Shown here: positions 1 to 8,621 of the stretch, piece by piece | Layout: every line of letters starts with the position of its first letter | Numbering within the stretch: position 1 is the stretch's first letter | Source: an uncultured Propionibacteriaceae bacterium | Lineage (GTDB): Bacteria; Actinomycetota; Actinomycetes; Propionibacteriales; Propionibacteriaceae | Length of the DNA: 53,062 bases | Reading direction: 5' to 3' | NCBI GenBank assembly: GCA_936924635.1 | Contig: CAKZHP010000051.1 | Location: 1-53,062 of the forward strand | Program-made: the position numbers and the translations under genes | The notes under the pieces: model-generated | Told to the model about the DNA's origin: nothing | The model's database searches: none | The model's input: the letters and a program-made list of their open reading frames with translations, nothing else

Positions 1-861
1 CAGCGGCGCCGCCACCATCACCGCGTCGGCCCCGCAGGCGATGGCCTTCGCGATGTCGCCGGAGCGCCCGACGGCACCGTCGGCGATGACGTGGACGTAC
101 CGGCCGCCCGACTCGTCCAGGTAGTCGCGCCGGGCCTCGGCCACGTCGCTGATCGCCGACGCCATCGGCACCTCGATGCCCAGCACGTCGCGGGTGGCGT
201 GCCGTGCGCCGCCGCCGAAGCCGACGAGCACGCCTGCCGCGCCCGTACGCATCAGGTGCAGCGCCGACTGGTAGGTGGCGCAGCCGCCCACGATCACGGG
301 CACGTCGAGGGTGCGGATGAAGGTCTTCAGGTCCAGCGGCTCGCTGCTCTTCGACACGTGCTCGGCCGACACCGTGGTGCCTCGGATCACGAAGAAGTCG
401 GGGCCGGCCTTCACGACGGCGTCGATGAACTCGCGCGCGTTCGTCGGTGACAGTGCCCCGGCGACGGGTACCCCGGCATCGCGGATCTCCGCCATCCGGC
501 GCCCGATCAGCTCGGGCTTGATGGGCTCGGCGTACGCGGCCTGCATCCGCTTCGTCGCCTGCACCTGGTCCTCGATGCCGGCCAGCTCGTCGAGGAGCGG
601 CTGCGGGTCGTCGTACCGGGTCCACAACCCTTCCAGGTTCAGCACGCCCAGGCCGCCGAGGCGGCCCATCTCGATCGCCGTGGCCGGGCTCATCACCGAG
701 TCCATGGGCGCAGCCAGCAGCGGGAAGTCGAGCGTGATCGCGTCGATGCGCCAGGTGAGGTTGACCTCGTCGGTGCCCCGGGTGCGGCGCGAAGGCACGA
801 GCGCGACCTCGTCGAGGGAGTACGCCTTCACGGCCCGGCGGCTTCGCCCGATGTCGTACAT
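1..861 (-). CDS. guaB3: GuaB3-type IMP dehydrogenase family protein (3' end beyond window)
   Basis: This is the second IMPDH-family protein that actinomycetes carry beside true GuaB. The ATG at 859-861 opens a frame running 287 codons to the window edge without a stop; full-length relatives are about 370-380 aa, so roughly the last quarter is missing. The N-terminus reads MYDIGRSRRAVKAY, followed by the barrel motif LAAPMDSVMSP, and late in the visible part a phosphate-loop-like GGCATYQSALH stretch. No CBS domains interrupt the barrel, unlike the upstream paralogue. A TAGGAGAC ribosome site lies just upstream. The start is 10 nt after the guaB2 stop, so the two are co-transcribed, as in mycobacteria (Rv3411c-Rv3410c). 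The reaction of GuaB3 is less settled than that of GuaB2; GMP-reductase-like activity has been proposed for some members. The identification is firm, the biochemical role less so. Confidence 0.93.
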   Translation of the reverse strand, partial: MYDIGRSRRAVKAYSLDEVALVPSRRTRGTDEVNLTWRIDAITLDFPLLAAPMDSVMSPATAIEMGRLGGLGVLNLEGLWTRYDDPQPLLDELAGIEDQVQATKRMQAAYAEPIKPELIGRRMAEIRDAGVPVAGALSPTNAREFIDAVVKAGPDFFVIRGTTVSAEHVSKSSEPLDLKTFIRTLDVPVIVGGCATYQSALHLMRTGAAGVLVGFGGGARHATRDVLGIEVPMASAISDVAEARRDYLDESGGRYVHVIADGAVGRSGDIAKAIACGADAVMVAAPL

Positions 862-871
862 GCGGTGTCTC

Positions 872-2383
872 CTAGCCCGAGTAGTTCGGGGCCTCGAGGG
901 TCATCTGGATGTCGTGCGGGTGCGACTCTCGCAGACCCGACGACGTGATGCGGACGAACCGGCCACGTTCGTGCAGCTCGGCGATCGCCGCGGCGCCGGT
1001 GTAGAACATCGACTGCCGCAGGCCGCCGACGAGCTGGTACGCCACCGCGGCCAGCGGGCCCCGGTAGGCGACCTTGCCCTCGATGCCCTCCGGCACCAGC
1101 TTGTCGTCGCTGGAGACGTCGGCCTGGAAGTAGCGGTCCTTGGAGTACGAGCCCTTGCGCCCGCGGGCCGCCATCGCGCCCAGCGAGCCCATGCCCCGGT
1201 AGGACTTGAACTGCTTGCCGTTGATGAACACGAGCTCGCCGGGCGACTCGTCGCAACCGGCCAGCAGCGAGCCCACCATCACGGTGTCCGCGCCAGCGAC
1301 CAGGGCCTTGGCGATGTCACCGGAGTACTGCAGGCCACCGTCACCGATCAGCGGCACGCCCGCCGGGCCGCAGGCGCGGGAGGCCTCGTAGATGGCGGTC
1401 ACCTGGGGCACGCCCACGCCGGAGACCACGCGGGTGGTGCAGATCGAGCCCGGGCCGACGCCCACCTTGACGCCGTCGACACCGGCCTCGACGAGGGCCT
1501 TGGCGCCGTCGTACGTCGCCACGTTGCCGGCCACCACGTCGACGCCCTGGGTGGCGGGGTCGGACTTCAGACGCTTGATCATGTCGACCACCGCGCGGCT
1601 GTGACCGTGGGCGGTGTCCACCACGAGGATGTCGACACCGGCCTCGACCAGGGCCATCGCGCGATCGTACCCGTCGCCGAAGAATCCCACTGCTGCCCCG
1701 ACGCGAAGCCGGCCGAGGTCGTCCTTGGTGGCGTGCGGGTGCTTGTCGGTCTTGACGAAGTCCTTGAGCGTGAACAGACCGGTCAGCCTGCCGTCGGCGT
1801 CGACCAGCGGCAGCTTCTCGATCTTGTTCTCCGCCATCAGGGCGAGTGCGTCCTCGCCGCTGATGCCGGGGTGGCCGGTGACCAGCGGCATGGGGGTCAT
1901 CACGTCGCGGACCAGTCGGCGCGGGTCCTCCTCGAACCGCATGTCGCGGTTGGTGACGATGCCCAGCAGACGCTTGTTCTCGTCGACCACCGGCACGCCC
2001 GAGATGCGGAACTCGCCGCACAGCTCGTCGACCTCGCCGATGGTGCGGTCGGCCGTGATGGTGATGGGGTCGTCGACCATGCCGGCCTCGGAGCGCTTCA
2101 CCCGGTCGACGTGCGACGCCTGGTCGGCGATGGACAGGTTGCGGTGCAGGATGCCGAGGCCGCCCTCGCGCGCCATGGCGATCGCCATCCGCGACTCCGT
2201 CACCGTGTCCATCGCCGAGCTCAGCAGCGGGATCTTCACGCTCACGTTGCGCGACACCCGGCTCGTGGTGTCGGCGGACGACGGGATCACGTCGCTCTCG
2301 TTGGGAAGCAGGAGCACGTCGTCGAACGTGAGCCCCAGCATCGCGAACTTGTCAGGAACACCAGCCCCGGTCAGGTCTGACAC
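872..2383 (-). CDS. guaB2: Inosine-5'-monophosphate dehydrogenase
   Basis: Catalyses NAD-dependent oxidation of IMP to XMP, the committed step of GMP synthesis, in the cytosol. The 503-aa length is normal for the family. Residues 12-100 start the TIM barrel (LTFDDVLLLP, SSAMDTVTE). Two CBS domains occupy about 105-215 (DPITIT..., VMTPMPLV...). The catalytic loop GPGSICTTR places the nucleophile at Cys315, and the mobile flap follows near 400-440 (KSYRGMGSLGAM, PEGIEGKVAYRG). The start is GTG at 2381-2383, chosen because a GAGGTGG ribosome site sits just upstream and MSDLTGAG is a typical short leader. It is the first gene of a guaB2-guaB3 operon. I saw no purine riboswitch in the 174-nt leader region. 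Confidence 0.97.
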   Translation of the reverse strand: MSDLTGAGVPDKFAMLGLTFDDVLLLPNESDVIPSSADTTSRVSRNVSVKIPLLSSAMDTVTESRMAIAMAREGGLGILHRNLSIADQASHVDRVKRSEAGMVDDPITITADRTIGEVDELCGEFRISGVPVVDENKRLLGIVTNRDMRFEEDPRRLVRDVMTPMPLVTGHPGISGEDALALMAENKIEKLPLVDADGRLTGLFTLKDFVKTDKHPHATKDDLGRLRVGAAVGFFGDGYDRAMALVEAGVDILVVDTAHGHSRAVVDMIKRLKSDPATQGVDVVAGNVATYDGAKALVEAGVDGVKVGVGPGSICTTRVVSGVGVPQVTAIYEASRACGPAGVPLIGDGGLQYSGDIAKALVAGADTVMVGSLLAGCDESPGELVFINGKQFKSYRGMGSLGAMAARGRKGSYSKDRYFQADVSSDDKLVPEGIEGKVAYRGPLAAVAYQLVGGLRQSMFYTGAAAIAELHERGRFVRITSSGLRESHPHDIQMTLEAPNYSG

Positions 2384-2557
2384 ACAACCACCTCTCGCTA
2401 GACCGCCATCCTACGGGGAGCGCCAGGGGGTGTGGTTCGCGGTCCAGCACGGGGTCGCTCCGGTGCGTACGCCCTGGCGGTGCGCAGCACTGGTGAACGC
2501 GCCCAGGCGCGGTGACTGTGCCCACCAGGGCGTGCCCTCGCGTTCTACGCTTCCGCC

Positions 2558-3061
2558 ATGACCGAAGTCCTCGAGGTGCGTGCAGCCCCGGGAGTTGACA
2601 GCGCCGTCCGGGCGTCGTCGGGCCTGCTGCGTCTCGGGGCGCCCATCCTGATGATCGCCGGGCTGTTCCTGGCTGTCGGCATTCTGGTGGGCGTGGGTTT
2701 CGGCCTCGCCCGCGGGACTCTTGGGAGCAAGGACGCCTGGATCGGGGTCGCCTTTGTTCTGTGCCTGGCCTGGGCGTGGTTCTGGCGCGGACGGGCCCGC
2801 CTCGCACGTCAGGTCTCCGGCGCGCCGTCAGCCGTGTTCACCGTGACCACCGACGCCATCACGTTCCCTGAAGCTGCCCGGGCCCCGGGCGAGTCGTGGC
2901 CCCTGGTCGACACCAAGGCCGAGGTCTCGACCGTGCTCGGGCAGCGGATGCTGGTGCTCACGTCACCGGGCCGGCGGAAGCGGACGTATCCCGCTCGCCT
3001 GCTGAGCACTCCTGCCGCGGAGGTGGTCGCCTTCGTCCATCGTCACTCCGGCGCCTCGTAG
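2558..3061 (+). CDS. Small membrane protein of unknown function
   Basis: A 167-aa protein that I do not recognise. Two hydrophobic segments near residues 26-51 and 61-78 are followed by a soluble C-terminal half with alternating beta-type residues (AVFTVTTDAITFPE, RMLVLTSPGRRKRTYPARLL), suggesting a small cytoplasmic PH-like or DUF domain after two membrane helices. It is transcribed divergently from guaB2 with 174 nt between them. There is no clear Shine-Dalgarno, and a TACGCT -10-like hexamer lies only about 10 nt before the ATG, so a leaderless transcript is possible (inference). Its last 19 bp overlap the end of the convergent mannosyltransferase gene. Confidence 0.75.
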   Translation: MTEVLEVRAAPGVDSAVRASSGLLRLGAPILMIAGLFLAVGILVGVGFGLARGTLGSKDAWIGVAFVLCLAWAWFWRGRARLARQVSGAPSAVFTVTTDAITFPEAARAPGESWPLVDTKAEVSTVLGQRMLVLTSPGRRKRTYPARLLSTPAAEVVAFVHRHSGAS

Positions 3062-4545
3062 GCGCGACGGGCCCCGGCAGCAGCTGCGGCCATAGCCGCG
3101 GCGACAGACCCGGGCGCTCCCCACAGCGGTGGGACGCCGACCATCTCCACGGTCCAGCACAGGGCGAGCGCGACCACGGTTGCGGCGAGCACGGCACGTT
3201 CATGGCGGAGCGGCACCCCGTCGGCCGCGAGATGCCCGACGGCCCAGAGGGCGTACCAGACCTGGAGCGCGGGTGCTCCCAGGGCAACCAGCAGCAGAGC
3301 GTGGCCGAGCCACCGCACGGGTCGGTCGAGCAGGTCGCGCCAGGCTCTCCAGGCGATGAGCACGGCGGCGACGGCGATTCCCAGCGGCCCCAGCACGCGC
3401 AGAGCACCGGTGAAGGTCGCGAACCCGACCCTTGCGGCGGCGTCGGCGAGCAGCGCGGAGGGGGCGACAGTGACGACGCTGTACGGCGACCCGCTGCCGG
3501 TCAGCCAGCCCCAGCCGAGGCCGGAGAGCGCGGTGACCAGGGCGAACACCGCGGCCGCCACGACGGCGGCGACGACCGTACGCCAGACGACGCCGACCCA
3601 CCGGGCGCGGTCGGCAGCGTGGACGCTGACGGTGCCGACCGCTCTCTCGGTCGGTTCGAGCGCGTCGTCGGCCTGGCCAGGCTGGCGAGCATCGCTGACC
3701 TGGCCGCCCGCGGCGGGCTGGCCCTGGGTCGGGCTGCCGCCGTGGAGCGCGGCGGTTCGTCCCCCGATCGCGGCCAGGGCGACCACCACCAGCCCGAGCG
3801 GTTGCTTGATGGCCATGGCCAGGCCCACGACCGCGGCGCCGGCGAGCCATCCCCACCGGCGACGCAGCGCCATCCACACCGCCGCGACCCCCAGCCCGGC
3901 AGCGAGCAGGTCGTGGTGACCGCCTCCGATGCCGTGCAGGATCACCACGGGGTTGAGCAGCAGTGCCCAGGTCGCGGCGCGCGAGGAGTGCCCGAGGAGC
4001 TGGGCGACCCGGGGAGCGAGCAGCCCCATGAGCCCGACGCCGACGAGCGCGGGCAGGCGCAGCAGCCGTACACCCAGCCACGTGTTCTCCCCCGCCAGCC
4101 CGACGAGCACCCGCTGCAGCTCCAGCGCCAGCGGCGGGTAGACGGTGGTGGTGCCGCGCCACCAGACGTCCACGCAATCCGCGTACGGCCCGCCGACCGA
4201 CCCCATCGCGGTCGTGTACGGGTCGTGGCCGGTGAGCACGAGCCAGCCCTGCTCCGCGTACGCGAACAGGTCCCGCGACCCGACCGGCGGTGCGACCAGC
4301 AGCGGGACGGCCCACAGCAGCGCCATCCCCCAGCAGGCCCGCGCCGACGCCTCGCGCACCAGCAGCCACGCCCCCAGCAGCCCGGCCAGCCCCGCCAGCC
4401 CCAGAGCACGCCCCAGCCAGCGGATGCCGAACGTCGAGTCAGCCACGGTGGTGCCGAAGCCGTACGCCCCCAGCGCCTGCGCCGAGATCGCCAGCGCAAC
4501 CGACGCGAGGAACCCGAGCAGCGCGCCGGCGCCGACCCTGCTCAC
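3043..4545 (-). CDS. MptB-like polyprenol-phosphomannose-dependent alpha-1,6-mannosyltransferase
   Basis: A 500-aa integral membrane protein with about 11-12 hydrophobic segments and the signatures of GT-C mannosyltransferases of the MptA/MptB group. These are an RDLFAYAEQGW loop with the acidic residue expected for catalysis (Arg91-Asp92), then GHDPYTT and TTTVYPPLALELQ, and NPVVILHGIGGGHHD near 195-211. Such enzymes extend the mannan core of lipomannan and related lipoglycans on the outer face of the membrane using polyprenyl-phosphate mannose. The start is GTG at 4543-4545, overlapping the stop of the upstream epimerase gene as GTGA, so translation is coupled. An unusual hydrophilic, Gln/Gly/Asp-rich stretch (about residues 275-320) separates two membrane helices. 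Family assignment is good; linkage specificity is inferred. Confidence 0.82.
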   Translation of the reverse strand: MSRVGAGALLGFLASVALAISAQALGAYGFGTTVADSTFGIRWLGRALGLAGLAGLLGAWLLVREASARACWGMALLWAVPLLVAPPVGSRDLFAYAEQGWLVLTGHDPYTTAMGSVGGPYADCVDVWWRGTTTVYPPLALELQRVLVGLAGENTWLGVRLLRLPALVGVGLMGLLAPRVAQLLGHSSRAATWALLLNPVVILHGIGGGHHDLLAAGLGVAAVWMALRRRWGWLAGAAVVGLAMAIKQPLGLVVVALAAIGGRTAALHGGSPTQGQPAAGGQVSDARQPGQADDALEPTERAVGTVSVHAADRARWVGVVWRTVVAAVVAAAVFALVTALSGLGWGWLTGSGSPYSVVTVAPSALLADAAARVGFATFTGALRVLGPLGIAVAAVLIAWRAWRDLLDRPVRWLGHALLLVALGAPALQVWYALWAVGHLAADGVPLRHERAVLAATVVALALCWTVEMVGVPPLWGAPGSVAAAMAAAAAGARRAYEAPE

Positions 4546-5426
4546 TCGTTCGCGAGGAGCCGGTCGAGCGCGGGCTCGATCTCCATGTCCAGGAAGGAGA
4601 AGTGGTCAGCGAGCAGACGGCGTGGCAGCACCCGCTGACTCGCCAGCATCGTCTGGTCGACCATCTCGTCGCCCATCACGATGCGTACGGCCGGGACCGG
4701 CAGCGGCAGCACCGTGGGCCGGCGCAGCGCCTGGCCGAGCGCCGCCGTGAGCCGCTTGTTGGTGACCGGCTGCGGGGCCGTGAGGTTGACGGGGCCCTCC
4801 ACGGGCGAGGTGAGCAGGTGGATCATCGCCGCCACCTGGTCGTCGAGGGAGATCCACGCCTGCCACTGCGAACCGTCGCCCATCCGGCCGCCGAGCCCGA
4901 GCTGGAAGAGCCCCAGGATCTGGCCGAGGAAGCCCCCGCGAGGCGTCATCACCAGACCCGTACGCAGCAGGGCTGTCGACACCGGCGCCCCGGCCGCTGC
5001 TTCCTCCCACCGGACCACCACGTCGGCGAGGAACCCGGTGCCGCGGGGCGAGTCCTCGTCGAGCTCGGTGTCGCCGGCGTCGCCGTAGTAGCCGATCGCG
5101 GAGCCGTTCAGCAGCCGCTGGCAACGGCCGTCGGGGGTGAGGGCGGCGACGACCGTACGGGTTGCGTCGACCCGGGAGGAGAGGATCTCGCTCTTGCGCT
5201 TGTCGGTCCAGCGTCCGGTGAGTGGTTCGCCGGCCAGGTTGACCACGGCGTCGACGTCGGCCAGGCCGGGCCCGTCGATGCGGCCCTGGTCGGGCCACCA
5301 CTGGCGTTCGTCGGGCCCGGCGGCCGCACGGCGCGTGAGCCGCAGCACCTCGTCGCCCCGCCAGCGCAGCGCCTGCACCAGGGCCGAGCCGATCAGCCCC
5401 GTGCTGCCCGTGATCGCGACCCTCAT
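4542..5426 (-). CDS. TIGR01777-family NAD(P)-dependent epimerase
   Basis: An extended short-chain dehydrogenase of 294 aa. The N-terminal Rossmann motif GSTGLIGSAL (7-16) and the mid-protein NLAGEPLTGRW and GSAIGYYGD segments are typical of the TIGR01777/SulA-like family. The C-terminal part, with LPRRLL and FSFLDMEIEPALDRLL, matches the DUF1731 tail of that family. Substrate and pathway are not established for these proteins. It overlaps the MptB-like gene by 4 bp (GTGA), which only shows that the two are co-translated and does not prove a role in lipoglycan synthesis. The ATG at 5424-5426 fits the family N-terminus MRVAITG. Confidence 0.88.
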   Translation of the reverse strand: MRVAITGSTGLIGSALVQALRWRGDEVLRLTRRAAAGPDERQWWPDQGRIDGPGLADVDAVVNLAGEPLTGRWTDKRKSEILSSRVDATRTVVAALTPDGRCQRLLNGSAIGYYGDAGDTELDEDSPRGTGFLADVVVRWEEAAAGAPVSTALLRTGLVMTPRGGFLGQILGLFQLGLGGRMGDGSQWQAWISLDDQVAAMIHLLTSPVEGPVNLTAPQPVTNKRLTAALGQALRRPTVLPLPVPAVRIVMGDEMVDQTMLASQRVLPRRLLADHFSFLDMEIEPALDRLLANE

Positions 5427-5594
5427 GGCGTCACTCTTTCACGGCCGCCGCGGCGACGGTGACGCCGTCCCGTGGCCGCGTCGCCGCCCCGAGGGCGCGC
5501 CACGGCAAGGCGTCACCCGTGTACACCGCGGCAACGGGTTGTCACGATCCCCCTGGAGGCTGCAGTGCGGCAGCCATGTCGCAAGGGAGCGAAG

Positions 5595-6893
5595 ATGGCA
5601 CTCACGAGGCGTACGGCCCTGGGCATCGGGGCGGGGGCCGCGCTGACGGCCACCGGGTGCTCGAAGACCACCACCACGACCGCGCCGGCGGCGAGCGACA
5701 CCGGGCCGGTGACGTTGCGTCTGGCCTGGTGGGGCAACGAAACCCGCAACAAGAACACCAACGCCATGGTCGAGGCGTTCATGAAGGCGAACCCGGGCAT
5801 CACCGTGAAGACGGAGCCCGGCGAGTGGGCGTCGTACTGGGACAAGCTCGCCACCCAGATCGCCGGCAACGACGCACCCGACGTGTTCCAGATGTCGATC
5901 AACTACGTCCGCGAGTACGCGGGGCGCAACGCGCTCATCGACCTGCGCGCAGCGGGGGTGCCGGTGGACAGGTTCTCGCCGGGGTCGCTGGACCCGGGGA
6001 TCGTCAAGGACAAGCTGGTGGCCGTCAACGCCGGCATCAACGCGCAGATCATCATCGCGAACCCGCAGGTGTTCCAGAAGGCCGGGGTGCCGATGCCGGA
6101 CGACAAGACGTGGACCTGGGAGACCTACCGCGACGTCGCAGCGGCGGTGACGAAATCGTCGCCCGCCGGGACGTACGGGTCGAACACCTTCTGGTCGTCG
6201 GTGGACACCATGTTCAACGCCTGGCTGCGGCAGCGCGGCAAGGCGTACTACACCGACACCGGCCTGGGGTTCGACTCCACGGACGTGGTGCCGTGGTTCG
6301 AGATGATGCAGAGCTACATCAAGGCGGGCGCGATCCCGACGCCGCAGATCAGCAGCGAGGAGAGCACCAAGCCGTTGGAGCAGCAGCTGCTCGCGACCGG
6401 ACGGGCGGCGATGGGGCTCTACAACTCCAACCAGGTGGTGGCTCTCGATGCGTACACCAAGCAGGACTGCAAGATTCTGCGCGGGCCGTCGCTGAGGGGG
6501 CCGGTGAACGACAAGCAGGCCTGGGTGAGCGCGGCCATGCTGTGGTCGATCTCGTCCAAGAGCAAGCACCAGGCGGCGGCGGCCAAGCTGGTGTCGTTCC
6601 TCGTCAACGACCTGGAGGCCAACAAGATCCAGCTGGCCGAGCGCGGGCTGCCGCCGAACAGCGACGTGCTCGCCGGTGTGCAGGACAAGCTCAACCCGTC
6701 GGACCGCAAGGCCTCGGCGTTCCTGACCTCGATCCAGGGCGAGCTCGGCAAGGCGCCGCAGATCCCGCTCGTCGGTGCCGCGACCTTCCCGAACGTGCTC
6801 GGCCGCTACTGCGACGACGTCGCCTTCGGCCGGCAGCAGCCCGCCGGCGCCGCCGACAAGATGATCGCGGAGATGAAGGGGATGCTGAAGTGA
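5595..6893 (+). CDS. Extracellular sugar-binding lipoprotein of an ABC transporter (orphan)
   Basis: A 432-aa solute-binding protein of the ABC sugar family. The ATG at 5595 is chosen over in-frame codons up to 123 nt upstream because a GGGAG ribosome site precedes it and it begins a proper signal: twin arginines (LTRRTALG) and a lipobox LTATGC with the lipidated Cys22, so Tat export followed by lipidation is likely. The mature part has the family features LAWWGNE, MVEAFMKANPGITVK, NDAPDVFQMS and a C-terminal segment with hinge-like helices. No permease or ATPase gene is next to it. The downstream 180 bp is repeat sequence and then a gene on the other strand. Ligand is unknown; a carbohydrate is the family expectation. 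Confidence 0.9.
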   Translation: MALTRRTALGIGAGAALTATGCSKTTTTTAPAASDTGPVTLRLAWWGNETRNKNTNAMVEAFMKANPGITVKTEPGEWASYWDKLATQIAGNDAPDVFQMSINYVREYAGRNALIDLRAAGVPVDRFSPGSLDPGIVKDKLVAVNAGINAQIIIANPQVFQKAGVPMPDDKTWTWETYRDVAAAVTKSSPAGTYGSNTFWSSVDTMFNAWLRQRGKAYYTDTGLGFDSTDVVPWFEMMQSYIKAGAIPTPQISSEESTKPLEQQLLATGRAAMGLYNSNQVVALDAYTKQDCKILRGPSLRGPVNDKQAWVSAAMLWSISSKSKHQAAAAKLVSFLVNDLEANKIQLAERGLPPNSDVLAGVQDKLNPSDRKASAFLTSIQGELGKAPQIPLVGAATFPNVLGRYCDDVAFGRQQPAGAADKMIAEMKGMLK

Positions 6894-6920
6894 ACGAGGG
6901 TCGAGCACGCACCAGCTGAG

Positions 6921-7050
6921 GGACCAGTGGATCTGCGTCGAGACCACAACCCGCGACGCAGCTCCATCCGCTGGTCGAGCAAGGACCCGCTGAGGGACGA
7001 AGCGGGTCCGCGTCGAGACCACGGCTCGGCGAGCGAAGCGAGGCGAGCCG
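6921..7050. repeat. Cluster of three modular hairpins (intergenic repeat)
   Basis: Three short inverted repeats lie in tandem between two convergent genes: TGCGTCG/CGACGCA at 6934-6940 and 6954-6960; GGACCCGCT/AGCGGGTCC at 6983-6991 and 7001-7009 with a 9-nt loop; and CGGCTCG/CGAGCCG at 7022-7028 and 7044-7050. The box CGTCGAGACCAC occurs twice (6936-6947 and 7011-7022), and related GGACCAG and TGGTCGAGCA boxes occur before it. The arrangement looks like a dispersed, palindromic intergenic element of the REP/MITE type, and it may also terminate transcription from both sides. I found no second copy in this window. Confidence 0.65.
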
Positions 7051-7073
7051 TCGCCCACCACGACCCGTACGCG

Positions 7074-7847
7074 TCAGCCCAGATCAGCCACCGCGGAGGC
7101 CGACTCGGCGTCGAGGTAGAGCACGGCGTGCGAGCACGCCCGCAGCGCCGTCGCGGGGAGGTCGGTGGAGACGGGGTCGAGCAGCGCGGCGCGTACGGCA
7201 TCGGCCTTGCGCGCCTCCGGGACGCTGACGACGACCTTGGCGGCGCCGAGCAGCGCGGGGATGGTCACCGAGATGGCCTCGCGCGGCACGTCGTCGGGGG
7301 TGTCGAAGTGGCCCTCGCCGACCTGCTGGGCGACGGACTCGTCGGTGAGCCGGATCACCTGCACCGCCCGCTCGGTGTGGAAGTCGGCCTCCCCCGGCTC
7401 GTTGAAGGCGAGGTGCCCGTTCTCGCCGATCCCCATGCAGGTGAGGTCGATGGGGGCGATGCGCAGCAGCTGCTCGTAGCGCCGGCACTCGGCCTCCGGG
7501 TCCTCGGCGTCGCCCTCGATGTAGTTCATCCGTACACCGAGGCGCTGCTCCACGCGCTCCTTCATCCAGCGGCGGAAGGAGGCGGGATGGTCGGCGCTGA
7601 TGCCGACGTACTCGTCCATGTGGAAGCCAGTGACCTTGCTCCAGTCCACGTCGTGCGAGGCGAGGTGCTCGACGAACGTGTACTGAGAGTTGCCGGTGGC
7701 GAGGATGACCCGGGCGTGGCCGGTGGCTGCGATGGCCGCGTTGATGATCTCGGCCGCTCGGGCTGCGGCTGCGGCGCCGAGGTCGTCGTTGGTCTCGTGC
7801 ACCTCGACGCGCAGGTCCTCGACGGTGAACGTCCTGGGCTCGGCCAT
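7074..7847 (-). CDS. nagB: Glucosamine-6-phosphate deaminase family protein
   Basis: A 257-aa protein of the NagB/6-phosphogluconolactonase superfamily. Diagnostic NagB segments are GFHMDEYVG (catalytic Asp78 region), GIGENGHLAFNEP (catalytic His145 region) and the N-terminal ILATGNSQ phosphate loop. The expected reaction is glucosamine-6-phosphate to fructose-6-phosphate plus ammonia in the cytosol. Glu/Asp and His catalytic positions are present. A GAAGGAGA ribosome site lies 7 nt before the ATG. No nagA or PTS gene is adjacent, so the gene stands alone here; some stand-alone actinobacterial homologues may use other amino sugar phosphates. Slightly shorter than E. coli NagB (266 aa). Confidence 0.87.
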   Translation of the reverse strand: MAEPRTFTVEDLRVEVHETNDDLGAAAAARAAEIINAAIAATGHARVILATGNSQYTFVEHLASHDVDWSKVTGFHMDEYVGISADHPASFRRWMKERVEQRLGVRMNYIEGDAEDPEAECRRYEQLLRIAPIDLTCMGIGENGHLAFNEPGEADFHTERAVQVIRLTDESVAQQVGEGHFDTPDDVPREAISVTIPALLGAAKVVVSVPEARKADAVRAALLDPVSTDLPATALRACSHAVLYLDAESASAVADLG

Positions 7848-7915
7848 GGGTGTCTCCTTCGTCAGGTGGGCTTCATTCCACCACGAGACCGCCGGTCGCG
7901 GGCCGGACGCACGAA

Positions 7916-7948
7916 GCGGTGAGGCGGGGCCGTCCCCCGCCTCACCGC
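7916..7948 (-). terminator. Strong hairpin terminator after the DJ-1/PfpI gene
   Basis: A perfect 14-bp stem, 7916-7929 paired with 7935-7948, with a 5-nt loop, lies 17 nt past the stop of the DJ-1/PfpI gene on the minus strand. There is no long U tract, as is common in actinomycetes. It would also insulate the nagB promoter region next to it. Confidence 0.72.
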
Positions 7949-7965
7949 CGCTGGTACGTCTGGGC

Positions 7966-8502
7966 TCAGACCTCGTCGATGGCCTTGACGAAGTCGTCGA
8001 GGTCGCCGGGGTCGCGGGAGGTCAGCAGCGTCCAGCCCTGCGCCTCGCAGCGCACCAGGGACTGGTCCTGCCAGGTAGCACCGGCGTTCGTGAGGTCGGT
8101 CTTCAGCGACTTGTACGAGGTCATCGTCTTGCCGTCGACCAGACCGGCCTCGATCAGGATCCATGGGGCGTGGCAGATGGCCGCGATCGGCCGGCCGGCG
8201 GCGGCCTGGTCCTTGACGAGCGTACGGAAGTCGTCCTCGAGCCGGCCGGTATCGGCGTTCACGGTGCCGCCGGGGAGCACGATGACGTCGTACGGGCCCT
8301 CGACCGAGGCCGAGTCTGCGTCGGCCTGGATGACCTCGGACCACTCCTTGTCGTCGGTAACCGTCTGCACCGGCTTGCCGCCCGGCGTGGCGACGGTGAC
8401 GTCGTGGCCGAGCTCGGTCAGGCGCTCGCGCGGCACCGCCAGCTCGTCGTGCTCGGTGCCGAAGTCGGTGGAGAGGATCAGGATCTTCTTCGGGTCAGAC
8501 AT
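7966..8502 (-). CDS. DJ-1/PfpI family type 1 glutamine amidotransferase-like protein
   Basis: A 178-aa protein of the DJ-1/PfpI fold. It has LPGGTVNAD and the nucleophile elbow AAICHAPW with Cys110 followed by His111, as in PfpI-type proteases and deglycases. Bacterial members are stress proteins with reported glyoxalase, deglycase or peptidase activities, and the substrate cannot be told from sequence. The ATG at 8500-8502 is preferred over an upstream in-frame codon (12 residues longer) because AAGGAG lies 7 nt before it and the family starts close to this point (KKILILSTDFG). It is a single-gene unit followed by a strong hairpin. Confidence 0.9.
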   Translation of the reverse strand: MSDPKKILILSTDFGTEHDELAVPRERLTELGHDVTVATPGGKPVQTVTDDKEWSEVIQADADSASVEGPYDVIVLPGGTVNADTGRLEDDFRTLVKDQAAAGRPIAAICHAPWILIEAGLVDGKTMTSYKSLKTDLTNAGATWQDQSLVRCEAQGWTLLTSRDPGDLDDFVKAIDEV

Positions 8503-8621
8503 GGGTGCACTCCTTGACTGCGGTGGGCTTTCCTTCATCGTACGTCTGACGGGCGACGTGACGACCGGTCGGGCACGGCGCGATCACCCGGTGGTGGGCG
8601 TGTTGACCGGACGACGTCAGG

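Noticed and set aside
275..2380. Long plus-strand open frame opposite guaB2 and guaB3
   Set aside because: Arg/Ala/His-rich translation with no motif; it is the antisense shadow of conserved guaB coding sequence in high-GC DNA. The same holds for long frames opposite the DUF1998 gene and opposite the membrane-protein gene at 45072.
2384..2557. Purine riboswitch upstream of guaB2
   Set aside because: No purine-aptamer core motifs; the region is short and GC-rich with only a ribosome site and likely promoter.
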